A stretch of 25,420 nucleotides of DNA from Nymphaea colorata. Its lineage: Eukaryota > Streptophyta > Magnoliopsida > Nymphaeales > Nymphaeaceae. The notes beneath the pieces were generated by a model. That model worked only from the letters and a program-made list of their open reading frames with translations. It was not told the DNA's origin and made no database searches. The stretch spans positions 1-25,420 of the forward strand of contig NW_022204991.1 of NCBI RefSeq assembly GCF_008831285.2, given 5' to 3'. This document shows, in pieces, positions 9,895 to 21,132 of the stretch (positions within the stretch are counted from its first letter, which is position 1; every line of letters starts with the position of its first letter). Both the position numbers and the translations under genes were made by a program.

Positions 9895-10548
9895 TCAAAT
9901 GATAATTTCTCATACATCTGTCTAGAGATCTAATCTTAGAACTTGTATTATGTCTATAAGTACCTTCTTGGCAGGAACTAAGATGAAGAGTTGATCAGAA
10001 TTGTCGAGTTTTCAGTTAATTTTATGGCTAAAAATTCGGTTAAGCCCGACATTACGACTTTTTATAACGCTGTTTTATCAATAATCGGAGAGCTTCCTCG
10101 AAATTCAACTGCTTGGAAATTTTACGAGAGTCACGAAAGCGTCATAATTCACTTCAAAAAGCAGCAATTTCGTCCCTATATTGGTTTTACTTTTCCATCC
10201 TTCAGTTGGGCAACTGCAAAAGGACAAGACATCGGCATCATTGACAAGAGAGCTGAATCGATCAACTCCCTCAGCTATTGGTGCAGGCAAGTGGTTAAAA
10301 GTAACTACGAAAGTATATTCCTTTTTCACCTCAAGCCTTCTTCTCAGCGGAAGGAAAGATATTTACATGCGCAGAGGTGCAAGCATATGCATTTGTCCGA
10401 GCCGGCCTATTATTAATTTGTTTCTGCACTTAAGAAGACACGGAGGAACCCTGCTCTTGATAAAAGATCACGAAAAAGAATGTAGAATTCTCTGAGAAAA
10501 TATTATGATAATTCCTACGGAACAGATTATAAAAGCGGATAACAGTGA
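9895..10548 (+). CDS. Hypothetical protein, unrecognised, possibly part of the preceding gene
   Basis: After TGA at 9892 a frame is open to TGA at 10546 (about 217 codons) with several TAA/TAG. It contains FSYICLEIESENLYYVYKYL (TAA and TAG read as Glu), EELIRIVEFSVNFMAKNSV and FYNAVLSIIGELPRNSTAWK. The first part looks coding. From about 10310 a neighbouring frame (YSFFTSSLLLSGRKDIYMRR, then LLLIKDHEKECRIL, TGA at 10493) may be the true continuation after one missing base, so the C-terminus is uncertain. The preceding small gene's last frame overlaps the start, so both could be one gene with a lesion near 9890. No domain is recognised. Confidence 0.4.
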
Positions 10549-10686
10549 TAAAAGGCTAAAAATGTCATGCAAGAGATTGTTTTTATTGAACTTTTATTAT
10601 TAGTTTCTGGATTTTTCAGTGCTGATAAGCAAAAAGACTATATATGATTAAATTGATTTGAAAGATGTTTTTTAGATAATAATCGT

Positions 10687-10797
10687 ATGAGAATGCTGTG
10701 CCTTTTTCTTTTCTTCTTGATTGGGCCGATCTTATATGGCTAGTTAGATATGCAGTAGGATAAAGCATCCATTGAGCAAAAAATACTGTAATAATGA
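10687..10797 (+). CDS. Possible 36-residue secreted peptide
   Basis: ATG at 10687 encodes MRMLCLFLFFLIGPILYG, a typical signal-peptide profile with a basic start, a hydrophobic core and a small residue at the end. It is followed by about 18 polar, acidic residues (LDMQ-TAG-DKASIEQKIL with TAG/TAA as Glu) and TGA at 10795. Such a short frame can occur by chance in AT-rich DNA. The tail could also continue in another frame if a base is missing. I do not recognise it. Confidence 0.25.
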
Positions 10798-11084
10798 TAG
10801 AAGAGGATCAATAAAATAATATTTCGTTATCATTTTAATAAATAAACTCCCGAGAATAATCAAGATCGATTGTTGGATCCTAATTTATTGCCAATATAAA
10901 ATTATCATATATTTACAAATAATTCTATCAAATTTGTGAATAATAAGAAATATAAACCCTTCTACATCATTTTTCCATCAATACTTTTAAAAATTTGGAC
11001 TTGTTTCTTGCTTAAAAATAAAACATTAGTGATCTAACTGTGGAGTATTTTTCCCTGCGTTCAAGCTGAGATTAACTGCTCATA

Positions 11085-11107
11085 GAATTTGATCTTAAAA
11101 TTTAAAA
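11085..11107 (+). promoter_or_regulatory. Conserved element 12 bases before the copy C start
   Basis: The sequence GAATTTGATCTTAAAATTTA-AAA here closely matches the one at 21098-21120 before copy E and a shorter version at 16106-16125 before copy D. In all three the element ends about 12 bases before the ATG, in spacers that are otherwise diverged. It could be a promoter or transcription-start element or a 5' UTR signal. Confidence 0.4.
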
Positions 11108-11119
11108 TCTGCTATTGGG

Positions 11120-14100
11120 ATGGCAATTTCAAATCGCTCGATCATCCTGTCTCGAGTAAGATAACGGCTCGGCTAATTCCTCATAAAGGAAGCTACTCAT
11201 CCTCCGCTCCTTTACTTTCTCGTATTCTTTTACCTCCACTACTCTTTCGAGACTCCTCCTGATTCCTTCAGTTTTCTTCTCTTTATCATCGCAGTGGTCA
11301 TGGTTATGGTCTGCAATTATAACTTTGTCTTCACACTTGCACCCTTTTTGAAGGCTTCACCCATAGCTTCAATCCCTATGCTCGCAATCTCTTTATTTTC
11401 ATGCAACGAAAAATGGAAATTGCACCTTTTTCTCTTCTCTATTGGAGATCAAGCCTTCGATCCCTATGGTCGATAATATTTCTTCGCTTTATTCTCACTC
11501 CTTATATGTTTTTAAATTTATCGGTCTCTAGTTTTCAGGACTATACGAGATAACGTTCAATATTTTGTGGGAATGGCCACAATATCATCAGCATATTCAA
11601 TCTCCATCATGGATTCTAATTTCAGCATTGGCATCAGCCGATTGGTTTTTATCACTTTGGTTGTCGTTATCTCCTCCTTGGCCTATTCTTTCATACAACA
11701 TAGGCTCGAAAGGCTGAGGATGGCTAATCCTGATAACATTAGCTCTTCTAGAATGATGGCCCACTACCTAAAATTGATGTAAGAAAAAACAAAGGATCCT
11801 TACTTTTGAAAACCATAATTCTGTTTCACTCCAAGAAGTGCCAAAAGATATTTTGTTTCTGTCACATACGGGAGTTTCGGGTAAAACCGAGTACCTGATG
11901 AGACAACTCTATGAAAACGCGCTCGAGAGGTTTCCTCAGGATTCGGACAGCCTCCTATACGAGTTTTACGTTGATTTCTGCTGAAGAACGAACAGGAAAT
12001 CAACGCCCTCCACTTCCTCACCAACTGGAAACCCGATGGGTACCACTCCCTCTTCGGCGGGAAAGAGCGAAGGCCAAATATAGAGACTCATCCGCGAGGC
12101 CAACAGCTCCAACGTCTACGAACTGCAGTACGCATACGCGCTGGACTACGACAAGCACTACCAGAAGGTGGCGGAAGAAATCAACGCAATCCTCAAGCTC
12201 AAGCTGCAGTTCTGGGGAGAAGTCAACAGGGAAGTCTCCAGAGTGGCCAGAATGCAGAAGCTGGGAGACTAGATCATTTCCCGGATGTACGGGCTGAACC
12301 AGTTCTACAACGCAACGATAAGCGGTACGAGAAGAGCGTCTACCTGTTCGACACGACGGCGCTCTACGCGATGTACATGCTGTCGACCACCAACTTCAAA
12401 GAGTACGCCGAACTCATCATCAAAAACACCGCCAAACTCCTCGAGGAAGTCTACGTCTTCGAGAACTCCGCCGCGGAGACCTACGCCATCCGCACGGTGG
12501 TCCGCAGGGAGCAGAGCAGCTGCATCCCCCACCCCAGGGACAGCCTCAGGCCCCTCAACTACATCAGCACCGTGAGCCCTTGCGGAGGCCCACGACGATA
12601 CCTGCTGCAAGCTCATCATCGACGCGGCCAGCAGCGGCCTCTGCAGCCTGCTCTCCATCCGGCGGAGCGAGCTCATCGGGAAGGAACTCAACAGCATCAT
12701 CCCCGACGGCTACAAGGAAGTGCACAACGTCCGGCTCTCCTACCTGCTCGACTTCGGCAACGAGTCCCTCAAGGAAATCGTGCCCTCGAAGGTGATGCAC
12801 AAGGAGCTGAAGCTGCCGATCAAGGGCGCGAACGGGAAGCTGGCGATGGGGTTCGTGTGCATAAAGTTCGTGGTGGACCTGGCGGAGGGACTCACCTTCG
12901 TCTCGGTGGTGAAGCTGGCCCGCGACAGGAGCAGCCACGTGCTCATGGACTTCAGGGGAAGGGTCACTGAGAGCGAGGAGGGCTTCAACAAGGACATCAT
13001 CGGCCACAGCGAAATCCAGAAGTACCTGTAAAGGCTGCGGCTGTCCTGGGAGGAGGAGATGGTGATCCCCGAGGAGAAGTTCAGCGTGATGATCAACACC
13101 GCCAACTACAGCATCACCATCAGCTCGCCCCTCCTCGGCCTCTTCCTCGAAAGGAAAACCTCAAGGAAAAGTGTCCCCCCATCCACCTCGAAATCGTCAA
13201 CGAGGAAAGCAACAGGAACAAGACGGCCGAGAACGACAAGTACAACAAGGTGGGCAGGCAGATCAAGCACATGGAGAGGGCCATTTACACCTACGACGCG
13301 GAATCATCCACCAACAGCTCCAAGGGCGGCACCACAGCGTCTCCATCATCTCTAGCTTTTCATAAGGGAACTCAACGCCCCTTTATCGCTTCCTCCAGCT
13401 GGCTTCCTGCCACAATCCTCAGCTGCGTCCTCTCCAACCTCGGCGCTTACTTCGTCACAAACTATCGTGGGACGTCACATCCCACAGCACAATCCCATCA
13501 ACGACATATGAACCTCTATGCTCTGGAGATGTTGACAGTCAAACAATGAGTATTTATGGGGATGAGCTTGTCTTTGTTCAAACAGGAGGACTTATTAACA
13601 AAACTAGAGTAAACCAATACTTTGGTTCTGAAAGCTATGAATTAAGTTTGATCAAGACTATTTTATAAATGTAGTCTGCCTTTAAAGACAGTATAAGAAA
13701 TTGCCTCTAGAGCCCTTCTAAACTTTTGGAGCCAATTATTAGATAAAGATTTGGGTCATAATTAGATATATCGTCTCCTATCTCTGCAGACAAGGTGACG
13801 ATTAACTTATCCTATTCTCAAAAATTAACCCTATTAGAATTGAGCATGATCTATGCAACAGATATAAACCTTATGGCCCATTTTAAGCTTGACGGCCAGA
13901 TTTTTATCTTTACCTACACTACACCTGTAAAACAGGCACAAAATTTCCCTAAATACCATCGGTCATCGATTCAGATGTGCTTCAAACGTAAAGGTATCGA
14001 TAGCTGTGCACGTGAGCTGATGGTCCTGATTGCGCTCATACTGATTCCCTCCTTCTTCCTTCTGAGGAAAGACTCGCCCTGCACGAAAAGATCTTCGACC

Positions 14101-15355
14101 TGCTGGTCTCGATCGACCCCGACCAGGTGGAGTGCGAGATTAAGTCGCTGGACTACATCTGCAACATCCTGCGGAACTACAAGGAGTCCAACAGGATCAT
14201 GAAGACGAACATGCTCGACTACCACGAGAACACCCTCCACCCCAGGGGCTCCCGCAGGTCCTCCTCCGACAACGAAATGGTCATCGGTCTCGAGAAGTAC
14301 GATACCTCCAACGACCACCGCGACTCCACCGTCAGAAGCGGTCCTACTACACCTCAAACTTCACCGAAAACTCATCCCGCATGGAAAGCACAGTTTCAAA
14401 AAGGACCTTCAACCGGCGCACATCGATTCCACAACATCGTGGGCATCATAAGGACAACTTCATCTAAACGCAACCCTAGAATTTTACAGTAAACGGAAAC
14501 GATCGGGAGAGCTGGACATGGCTGATCCATCTTGGACCCTTAGAAGAAGTTGCTGAAGGATCATTGCATCCTCTACATCGTCTCCTTTCCTTCCTCCTGA
14601 TCTCGGCATAAGTTTGCACTTTCAACTTTAGTTCAACTCCAGCTATTTACGTGGAAAGGATGAGCTTTTCAAGACCTACAGCGATCAGATCTTATTTTAG
14701 AGAGCTCTTCTGACTTCAAAGACTATTCTTATGAAGGGAACAACCTATTTTGCTACTTATTTTGCAGTCCCGTCTGCTTTGCCTCGTCTTGTTACATTCC
14801 TCGAGTCAGTGCCAACTTATAGTTATTATGACGATTTGCAAATCTACTCTTAGATGAACCGCAACTGCTCAAAAGATACCAATATTTCTGCTACTTTTAC
14901 AGCCAAATATTGCCAATACGACTACTCTTAGGTGATCCTGAAGGGCTAGTTTGGAGCTATTCTCAAGGATCTCAGCTAAATACGATATCTGATGGACACC
15001 GTACCTGGATATACTGCTAAGCCCATGTAAATCTTAAAGAATATCTTCTAAAAGTTATTCTATCTACAAAGCCTCAACCTTCGCTTAGAAGAACTTGTAC
15101 TAAAAAAGGTTGCAATCCTGTTTGATTCTCTAGTCCACTTGGGGAAGGATTACGGGAGTAGAAAGATGCTGATACTGGTGGTGAGCATTTTGTGGGGGTT
15201 GGTGTGCTGCGTGTGCGGTTTCTGTGATTTGGAAGATGAAGAGGGAGTACTTCCGGGAAGTGTACATGATCACCTTCCTCAACAGCGAAATGATCACCAA
15301 GAACAAGCGGGTCGAGAGCTTCCTCGACCTCATCGCCAAAAACACCTCCAACTGA
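11120..15355 (+). pseudogene. Copy C: TmcB-like multi-pass membrane PAS protein, frameshifted
   Basis: This is the first unit of the tandem array, colinear with copy E. ATG at 11120 (MAISNRSIILSRVR) aligns with the other starts and lies 12 bases after the conserved element. The N-terminal membrane block reads in one frame to about 11807, where CCC is CC. Further missing bases relative to E occur near 11880, 11973, 12058, 12076, 12320, 12577 (two bases) and 13150, and many occur in the AT-rich parts. Bases about 11900-13370 (TPR-like region and PAS) are GC-rich and nearly identical to D and E. The loop at 13530-13960 is AT-rich and clearly diverged (for example LLELSMIYATDINLMAHFKL against LLELSMLFATDMNLMSRLQF). 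A GC-rich linker (14010-14330) and tail (15230-15355) follow. Here CNEKW has GAA where A, D and E have TAG/TAA. TGA lies at 15353. It is either a decayed copy or a deletion-rich assembly of a good gene. Confidence 0.75.
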
Positions 15356-16137
15356 TCAACAAAACGGACCATTTTCATGATAATAATAATGTCTATGCTT
15401 AAGGATTAGCTAAAGCCATTGCAGTAGTAATGCTTAATAACCTCGGCTTGCTTGGTTATGGGCTCTTTTATTTCTTTAGTAAAATCTCTTTTATCTTTTG
15501 AATTTGATTCTTGATGAATAATATCCAAAATTTCAAAAACTTTGTCAAAATTTATCTTTAATATCAAACCATGAAAACATCATCTTCCGTTCAACAGCAC
15601 TTTTCATTCTATATTGACTTTCTGATTGTTATTTTACCACTATTTTAGGTTTTTTATTAACAAGGCTAACTAAAAGATAATTAAGCATCATTCAATTTGA
15701 ATCTTTCTGTTTTAAGCATAATCTTACTGACGAAAAGTGAATTCAATATTCATCATAGAAATCGTGCTGGTTCGAATAATTGATCAATCTGTATCAAATC
15801 AGGCCAATTACTAATAATTTCATTCATATGTATAAAGAGCAAGTTAAATAATAGTGATAGCTCTTTATTGCTATTAACTCCTAAGATAAGTAAAAAATCC
15901 AAAATAAATTTGAAATTTTCCATAAGAGATATTTATTAAAAAGGTACAACAAAGATTATATTGGTCGAAAGAAAAGCAATATTCATGTATTTCAGCATTT
16001 TTTCATCATAAATCATCTAGTTAAGGGTTTTCGCTAACCTTAAAACAAATCATCAAGAATCACAAAATGATCAGTAAATCAACTCATATTCTATGTTTAA
16101 AAACAGAATTTATTCTAAAACTTAAGTTCGTCCTGAG
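15356..16137. repeat. Tandem-array spacer between copies C and D
   Basis: Its first 150 bases or so (15356-15510) are nearly identical to 20294-20450 after copy D, and beyond that the two spacers diverge with many indels. The conserved block includes CCATTTTCATGATAATAATA and CTCGGCTTGCTTGGTTATGG. It may be a 3' UTR or terminator, or the end of a convergent minus-strand gene, because its reverse complement stays open with TAA/TAG as sense. The element GAATTTATTCTAAAACTTAA at 16106-16125 precedes the copy D start. Confidence 0.6.
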
Positions 16138-19100
16138 ATGCAATTCACGTATCGTTCTTTAATCACATCAAATAAGAAAAGGCTCAGTTCCTTCCTATCA
16201 AACGAGAGCACCCATCCTCCACTCTTATATTTTCTCGTTTTCTTCTATCTTCATTACTCGTTCGAGACTCCTCCTGAGTCCTTCAGCCTCCTTCTCTTTA
16301 TTATAGCAGTAGTCATAGCATTGGTCTGCAATTACAACTTGTCTTCACCCTTGCACCCTTTCTGAAGGCTTCACCGATACTGTCAGTTCCTATGCTCGCA
16401 ATTTCTCTGTTCTTCTGCAACTAAAAATGGAAAGTATACCTTTTTCTCTTGGCTATTGGTGATGAAGCATTTGGCCCTCCTGCTCAATAATACTTTTAGC
16501 ATTTTTTCACTTTTATATGTTTTTAAATTTATCGGTCTCTGATCTTCAGATCGATCGCTGACAATGTGAGCTATTTTGTGGGCATGATTACCGTATCTTC
16601 ATCTACTGGATCTCTATCATGAACTCTAATTTCAAAGATTAATACGTGGATATTTTCACTTTGGTCATCGTCATATCCTCGTTGGGCTTTTCACTCATCA
16701 GAACCGAATCGAAAGGTTAAAGAAGCTAATCCGGATAACATTAGCTCTTCTAGAATGATGGCCCACTACCTAAAATTGATGTAAGAAAAAACAAAGGATC
16801 CCTTACTTTTGAAAACCATAATTCTGTTTCACTCCAAGAAGTGCCAAAAGATATTTTGTTTCTGTCACATACGGGAGTTTTCGGGTAAACCGAGTACCTG
16901 ATGAGACAACTCTATGAAAACGCCTCGAGAGGTTCCTCAGGATTCGGACAGCCTCCTATACGAGTTTTACGTCGATTTTCTGCTGAAGAACGAACAGGAA
17001 ATCAACGCCCTCCACTTCCTCACCAACTGGAAACCCGATGGGTACCACTCCCTCTTCGGACGGGAAAGAGCGAAGGCCAAATATAGAGACTCATCCGCGA
17101 GGCCAACAGCTCCAACGTCTACGAACTGCAGTACGCATACGCGCTGGACTACGACAAGCACTACCAGAAGGTGGCGGAAGAAATCAACGCAATCCTCAAG
17201 CTGAAGCTGCAGTTCTGGGGAGAAGTCAACAGGGAAGTCTCCAGAGTGGCCAGGATGCAGAAGCTGGGAGACTAGATCATTTCCCGGATGTACGGGCTGA
17301 ACCAGTTCTACAACGCAACGATAAGCGGTACGAGAAGAGCGTCTACCTGTTCGACACGACGGCGCTCTACGCGATGTACATGCTGTCGACCACCAACTTC
17401 AAAGAGTACGCCGAACTCATCATCAAAAACACCGCCAAACTCCTCGAGGAAGTCTACGTCTTCGAGAACTCCGCCGCGGAGACCTACGCCATCCGCACGG
17501 TGGTCCGCAGGGAGCAGAGCAGCTGCATCCCCCACCCCAGGGACAGCCTCAGGCCCCTCAACTACATCAGCACCGTGAGCTCCTTCGCGGAGGCCCACGA
17601 CGAGACCTGCTGCAAGCTCATCATCGACGCGGCCAGCAGCGGCCTCTGCAGCCTGCTCTCCATCCGGCGGAGCGAGCTCATCGGGAAGGAACTCAACAGC
17701 ATCATCCCCGACGGCTACAAGGAAGTGCACAACGTCCGGCTCTCCTACCTGCTCGACTTCGGCAACGAGTCCCTCAAGGAAATCGTGCCCTCGAAGGTGA
17801 TGCACAAGGAGCTGAAGCTGCCGATCAAGGGCGCGAACGGGAAGCTGGCGATGGGGTTCGTGTGCATAAAGTTCGTGGTGGACCTGGCGGAGGGACTCAC
17901 CTTCGTCTCGGTGGTGAAGCTGGCCCGCGACAGGAGCAGCCACGTGCTCATGGACTTCAGGGGAAGGGTCACTGAGAGCGAGGAGGGCTTCAACAAGGAC
18001 ATCATCGGCCACAGCGAAATCCAGAAGTACCTGTAACGGCTGCGGCTGTCCTGGGAGGAGGAGATGGTGATCCCCGAGGAGAAGTTCAGCGTGATGATCA
18101 ACACCGCCAACTACAGCATCACCATCAGCTCGCCCCTCCTCGGCCTCTTCCTCGAAAAGGAAAACCTCAAGGAAAAGTGTCCCCCCATCCACCTCGAAAT
18201 CGTCAACGAGGAAAGCAACAGGAACAAGACGGCCGAGAACGACAAGTACAACAAGGTGGGCAGGCAGATCAAGCACATGGAGAGGGCCATTTACACCTAC
18301 GACGCGAATCATCCACCAACAGCTCCAAGGGCGGCACCACAGCGTCTCCATCATCTCTAGCTTTTCATAAGGGAACTCAACGCCCTTTATCGCTTCCTGC
18401 AGCTGGCCTTCCTGGCCACTATCCTCAGCTGCGTCCTCTCCAACCTCGGCGCCTACTTCGTCACATAACTATCGTGGGACGTCACATCCCCACACACAAT
18501 CCCATCAACGATACTATGAACTCTACGCTCTGGAGATGTTGACAGTCAAGACACTATAATTCTGGAGATAGATTATGTACTCTCAGCTGGGGACTTCTAA
18601 CAAACCAGAGTTAGTCAATATTTGGTCTGAAAGTTATGACAAAGTTTGTTCAATAACATCTTTATTTATTCTGCTTTAAGGATAGTATAAGAATATTCTC
18701 GCTACTCCTTCTAAACTCTTAGACCAATATTAGGGAAAATTTCGCTGCCTATGTATGAGCGTTCCTTCTCTGTAGTTAGAGGTAGTCAACTTGATATACC
18801 AAAATACCTTATTAGAATTGAGCATGCTTGCAACAGATATGAACCTAATGAGCCGTCTTCAGTCGAGACAATATATCTTCTTACTACACAGGTACCACCT
18901 AAGGTCCAAGTTTTCTATTTACACACTCATCGATTGATGTGCTTCAAACGTAAAAGGTATCGATAGCGGTGCACGTGAGCCTGATGGTCCTGATTGCGCT
19001 CATACTGATTCCCTCCTTCTTCCTTCTGAGGAAGAGACTCGCCCTGCACGAAAAGATCTTCGACCTGCTGGTCTCGATCGACCCCGACCAGGTGGAGTGC

Positions 19101-20293
19101 GAGGTTAAGTCGCTGGACTACATCTGCAACATCCTGCGGAACTACAAGGAGTCCAACAGGATCATGAAGATGAACATGCTCGACTACCACGAGAACACCC
19201 TCCACCCCAGGGGCTCCCGCAGGTCCTCCTCCGACAACGAAATGGTCATCGGCCTCGAGAAGTACGACACCTCCAACGACCACCGCGACTCCACCGTCCA
19301 GAAGCGGTCCTACTTACACCTCAACTTCACCGAAAACTCATCCGCATGAAGCACAGTTTCAAAAGGACCTTCAACCGGCGGACGTCGGAGTTCCACAACA
19401 TCGTGGGCATCATTAAGGACAACTTCATCTAAACGCAACCCTAGAAATTTTACAGTAAACGAAAGCGGTCGGTGAGCTGGACATGACTGATCCATACTTG
19501 ATCCTTCCAGAAGCTGCTGAAGGACCATTGCATCCTCTACATCGTCTCCTTTCCTTCCTCCTGATCCTCGGCATCAGTCTGCACTTTCAACTTTAGTTCA
19601 ACTCCAGCTATTTACGTGGAAAGGATGACTTTAAGACATACGGGATCAGATTTATCTTAGAGATCTTCTAGCTTCAAAGGTAATGTTATGGAGGGATCAA
19701 CCTCTTTTCTAAATTCTTTGGCGTTCCAAGTGCTTTGCTTACTTGCAAACTGTAATTCATTTCCCACTTACAGTTACTACGATAATCTACAGATTTACTC
19801 TTAGATAAACCGCAATTGCTCCAAAATACCACTCTTCCTCCACATATGCTGCCAAATATTGCCAGTATGACTACTCTTAGGTGATCCTGAAGGGCCAGTT
19901 TGGAGCTCTCTACAAGGAACTTAACTAGCTTAGGTATCTGATGGACAACTAGCCTAGTTATACGCTAAATCTATTAATCTTCAGAACATCATCGAAAAAT
20001 GCTTTATCTGGAAAGTGTAAACCCCGCTTGAGAACTTGTACTAAAAAAGGTTGCAATCTGTTTGATTATCTAGTCCACTGGGAAGGATTACGGGAGTAGA
20101 AGATGCTGATACTGGTGGTGAGCATTTTGTGGGGGTTGGTGTGCTGCTTGTGCGGTTTGCGGTGATTTGGAAGATGAAGAGGGAGTACTTCCGGGAAGTG
20201 TACATGATCACCTTCCTCAACAGCGAAATGATCACCAAGAACAAGCGGGTCGAGAGCTTCCTCGACCTCATCGCCAAAAACACCTCCAACTGA
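16138..20293 (+). pseudogene. Copy D: TmcB-like multi-pass membrane PAS protein, mosaic and frameshifted
   Basis: The second array unit starts at ATG 16138 (MQFTYRSLITSNKKRLSSFL) and ends at TGA 20291. The overall length is about 110 bases shorter than E, almost entirely from scattered small deletions in AT-rich parts (for example 18550-18900 and 19610-20100). The PAS domain (about 17600-17930) is in frame and nearly identical to C and E. D looks E-like from about 16160 to 16735, and C-like from about 16735 to 18360. In that part it shares C's AATCCGGATAACATTAGC type sequence, the missing A near 17078, the missing A near 17323 and LGD-TAG-IISRM. From about 18560 it is E-like again. GAG at position 24 of the product sits opposite TAG in E. 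It could be a decaying recombinant copy or a poorly polished one. Confidence 0.75.
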
Positions 20294-21132
20294 TCCAACA
20301 ACAACGACCATTTTCATGATAATAATAATGTCTATGCTTAAGGATTAGCTAAAGCCATTGCAGTAGTAATGCTTAATAACCTCGGCTTGCTTGGTTATGG
20401 GCTCTTTTATTTCTTTAGTAAAATCTCTTTTTTATCTTTTGAATTTGATTCCGTGATGAAATTATCATCAAAATTTTCAAAAACTTTCGTCGAAATTTGA
20501 TCATTTGAATATGGCAAGACTCATGAAAGCATCATCCTTCACTTTAATCTGCACATTTTTATTCTATATTGTTTCTATAATGGCTAATTCTAGTACTATG
20601 TTAGGTTTTTTATCTACTTTTCACTCGCTAACTTAAAAGCCAATTCAGCTTAATTCAGTTTGAATGATTATGTTTCAGGCATAATCTTATCCTCAAAGAG
20701 TATATTCAATATCACTATAGCAATAGAAATCGTTCTCGTCCCAATAGCTGGCCATCAGTATCAAAGCCAATAGTTGAAGTAATATGAGTCATCCTTATGG
20801 TTATAAAGAGCAAGTTAAATGATATTCCTATCCCTTTACTGCTTATGAACTCCTAAGAGTAAGTAAAATGGACTGTTAGATAAATTTCGAATTTTGGACC
20901 AGGGAGTATTTATTCAAAAGCGACAGAAGCGATAATCTAGTTCGTGATAAAAAGATAATATTGATCTTTTTTCAGTTATTTTTTATCGTAAGTACTCTAA
21001 TTTTAGGGTTTTCGCTTGTTTAAAAATAAACAAATCATCAAACGTCTTAAACAGAACTGTGAATAGTTTCACCGACTTACGATCTAAGTTTATAAAAGAA
21101 TTTGATTCTAAAATTTAAAAACTGCTCGTGAG
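20294..21132. repeat. Tandem-array spacer between copies D and E
   Basis: This corresponds to the 15356-16137 spacer. About 150 bases after the stop are almost identical, followed by a diverged AT-rich middle and recognisable short shared blocks (AAAGAGCAAGTTAAAT near 20810 and 15836; AGGGTTTTCGCT near 21005 and 16024). The element at 21098-21120 precedes the copy E start by 12 bases. No independent gene is supported. Confidence 0.6.
21098..21120 (+). promoter_or_regulatory. Conserved element 12 bases before the copy E start
   Basis: GAATTTGATTCTAAAATTTA-AAA is shared with 11085-11107 and, in shorter form, with 16106-16125, each time at about the same distance from the ATG. Its function is unknown. 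The position suggests a core promoter, transcription-start or 5' UTR role for the array genes. Confidence 0.4.

Larger units (their letters stand above)
10549..11119. other. AT-rich intergenic region upstream of copy C
   Basis: This stretch contains one possible short secreted-peptide frame (10687-10797) and the conserved element just before copy C (11085-11107). Otherwise no frame is convincing. The segment around 10995-11060 has weak likeness to the spacers before copies D and E (an ATTTTTAAAAATT/TTGCTTAAAAATAAA-type stretch). Confidence 0.4.

Noticed and set aside
10105-10329. Minus-strand and +2-frame ORFs around 10100-10500 as separate genes
   Set aside because: The minus-strand frame is a shadow of the plus-strand one. 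The second plus frame is kept only as a possible C-terminal continuation.
11120-20293. Short introns to explain frame changes in C and D
   Set aside because: Direct alignment with E shows simple missing bases at each frame change and no extra sequence with GT-AG ends. E itself needs no intron.
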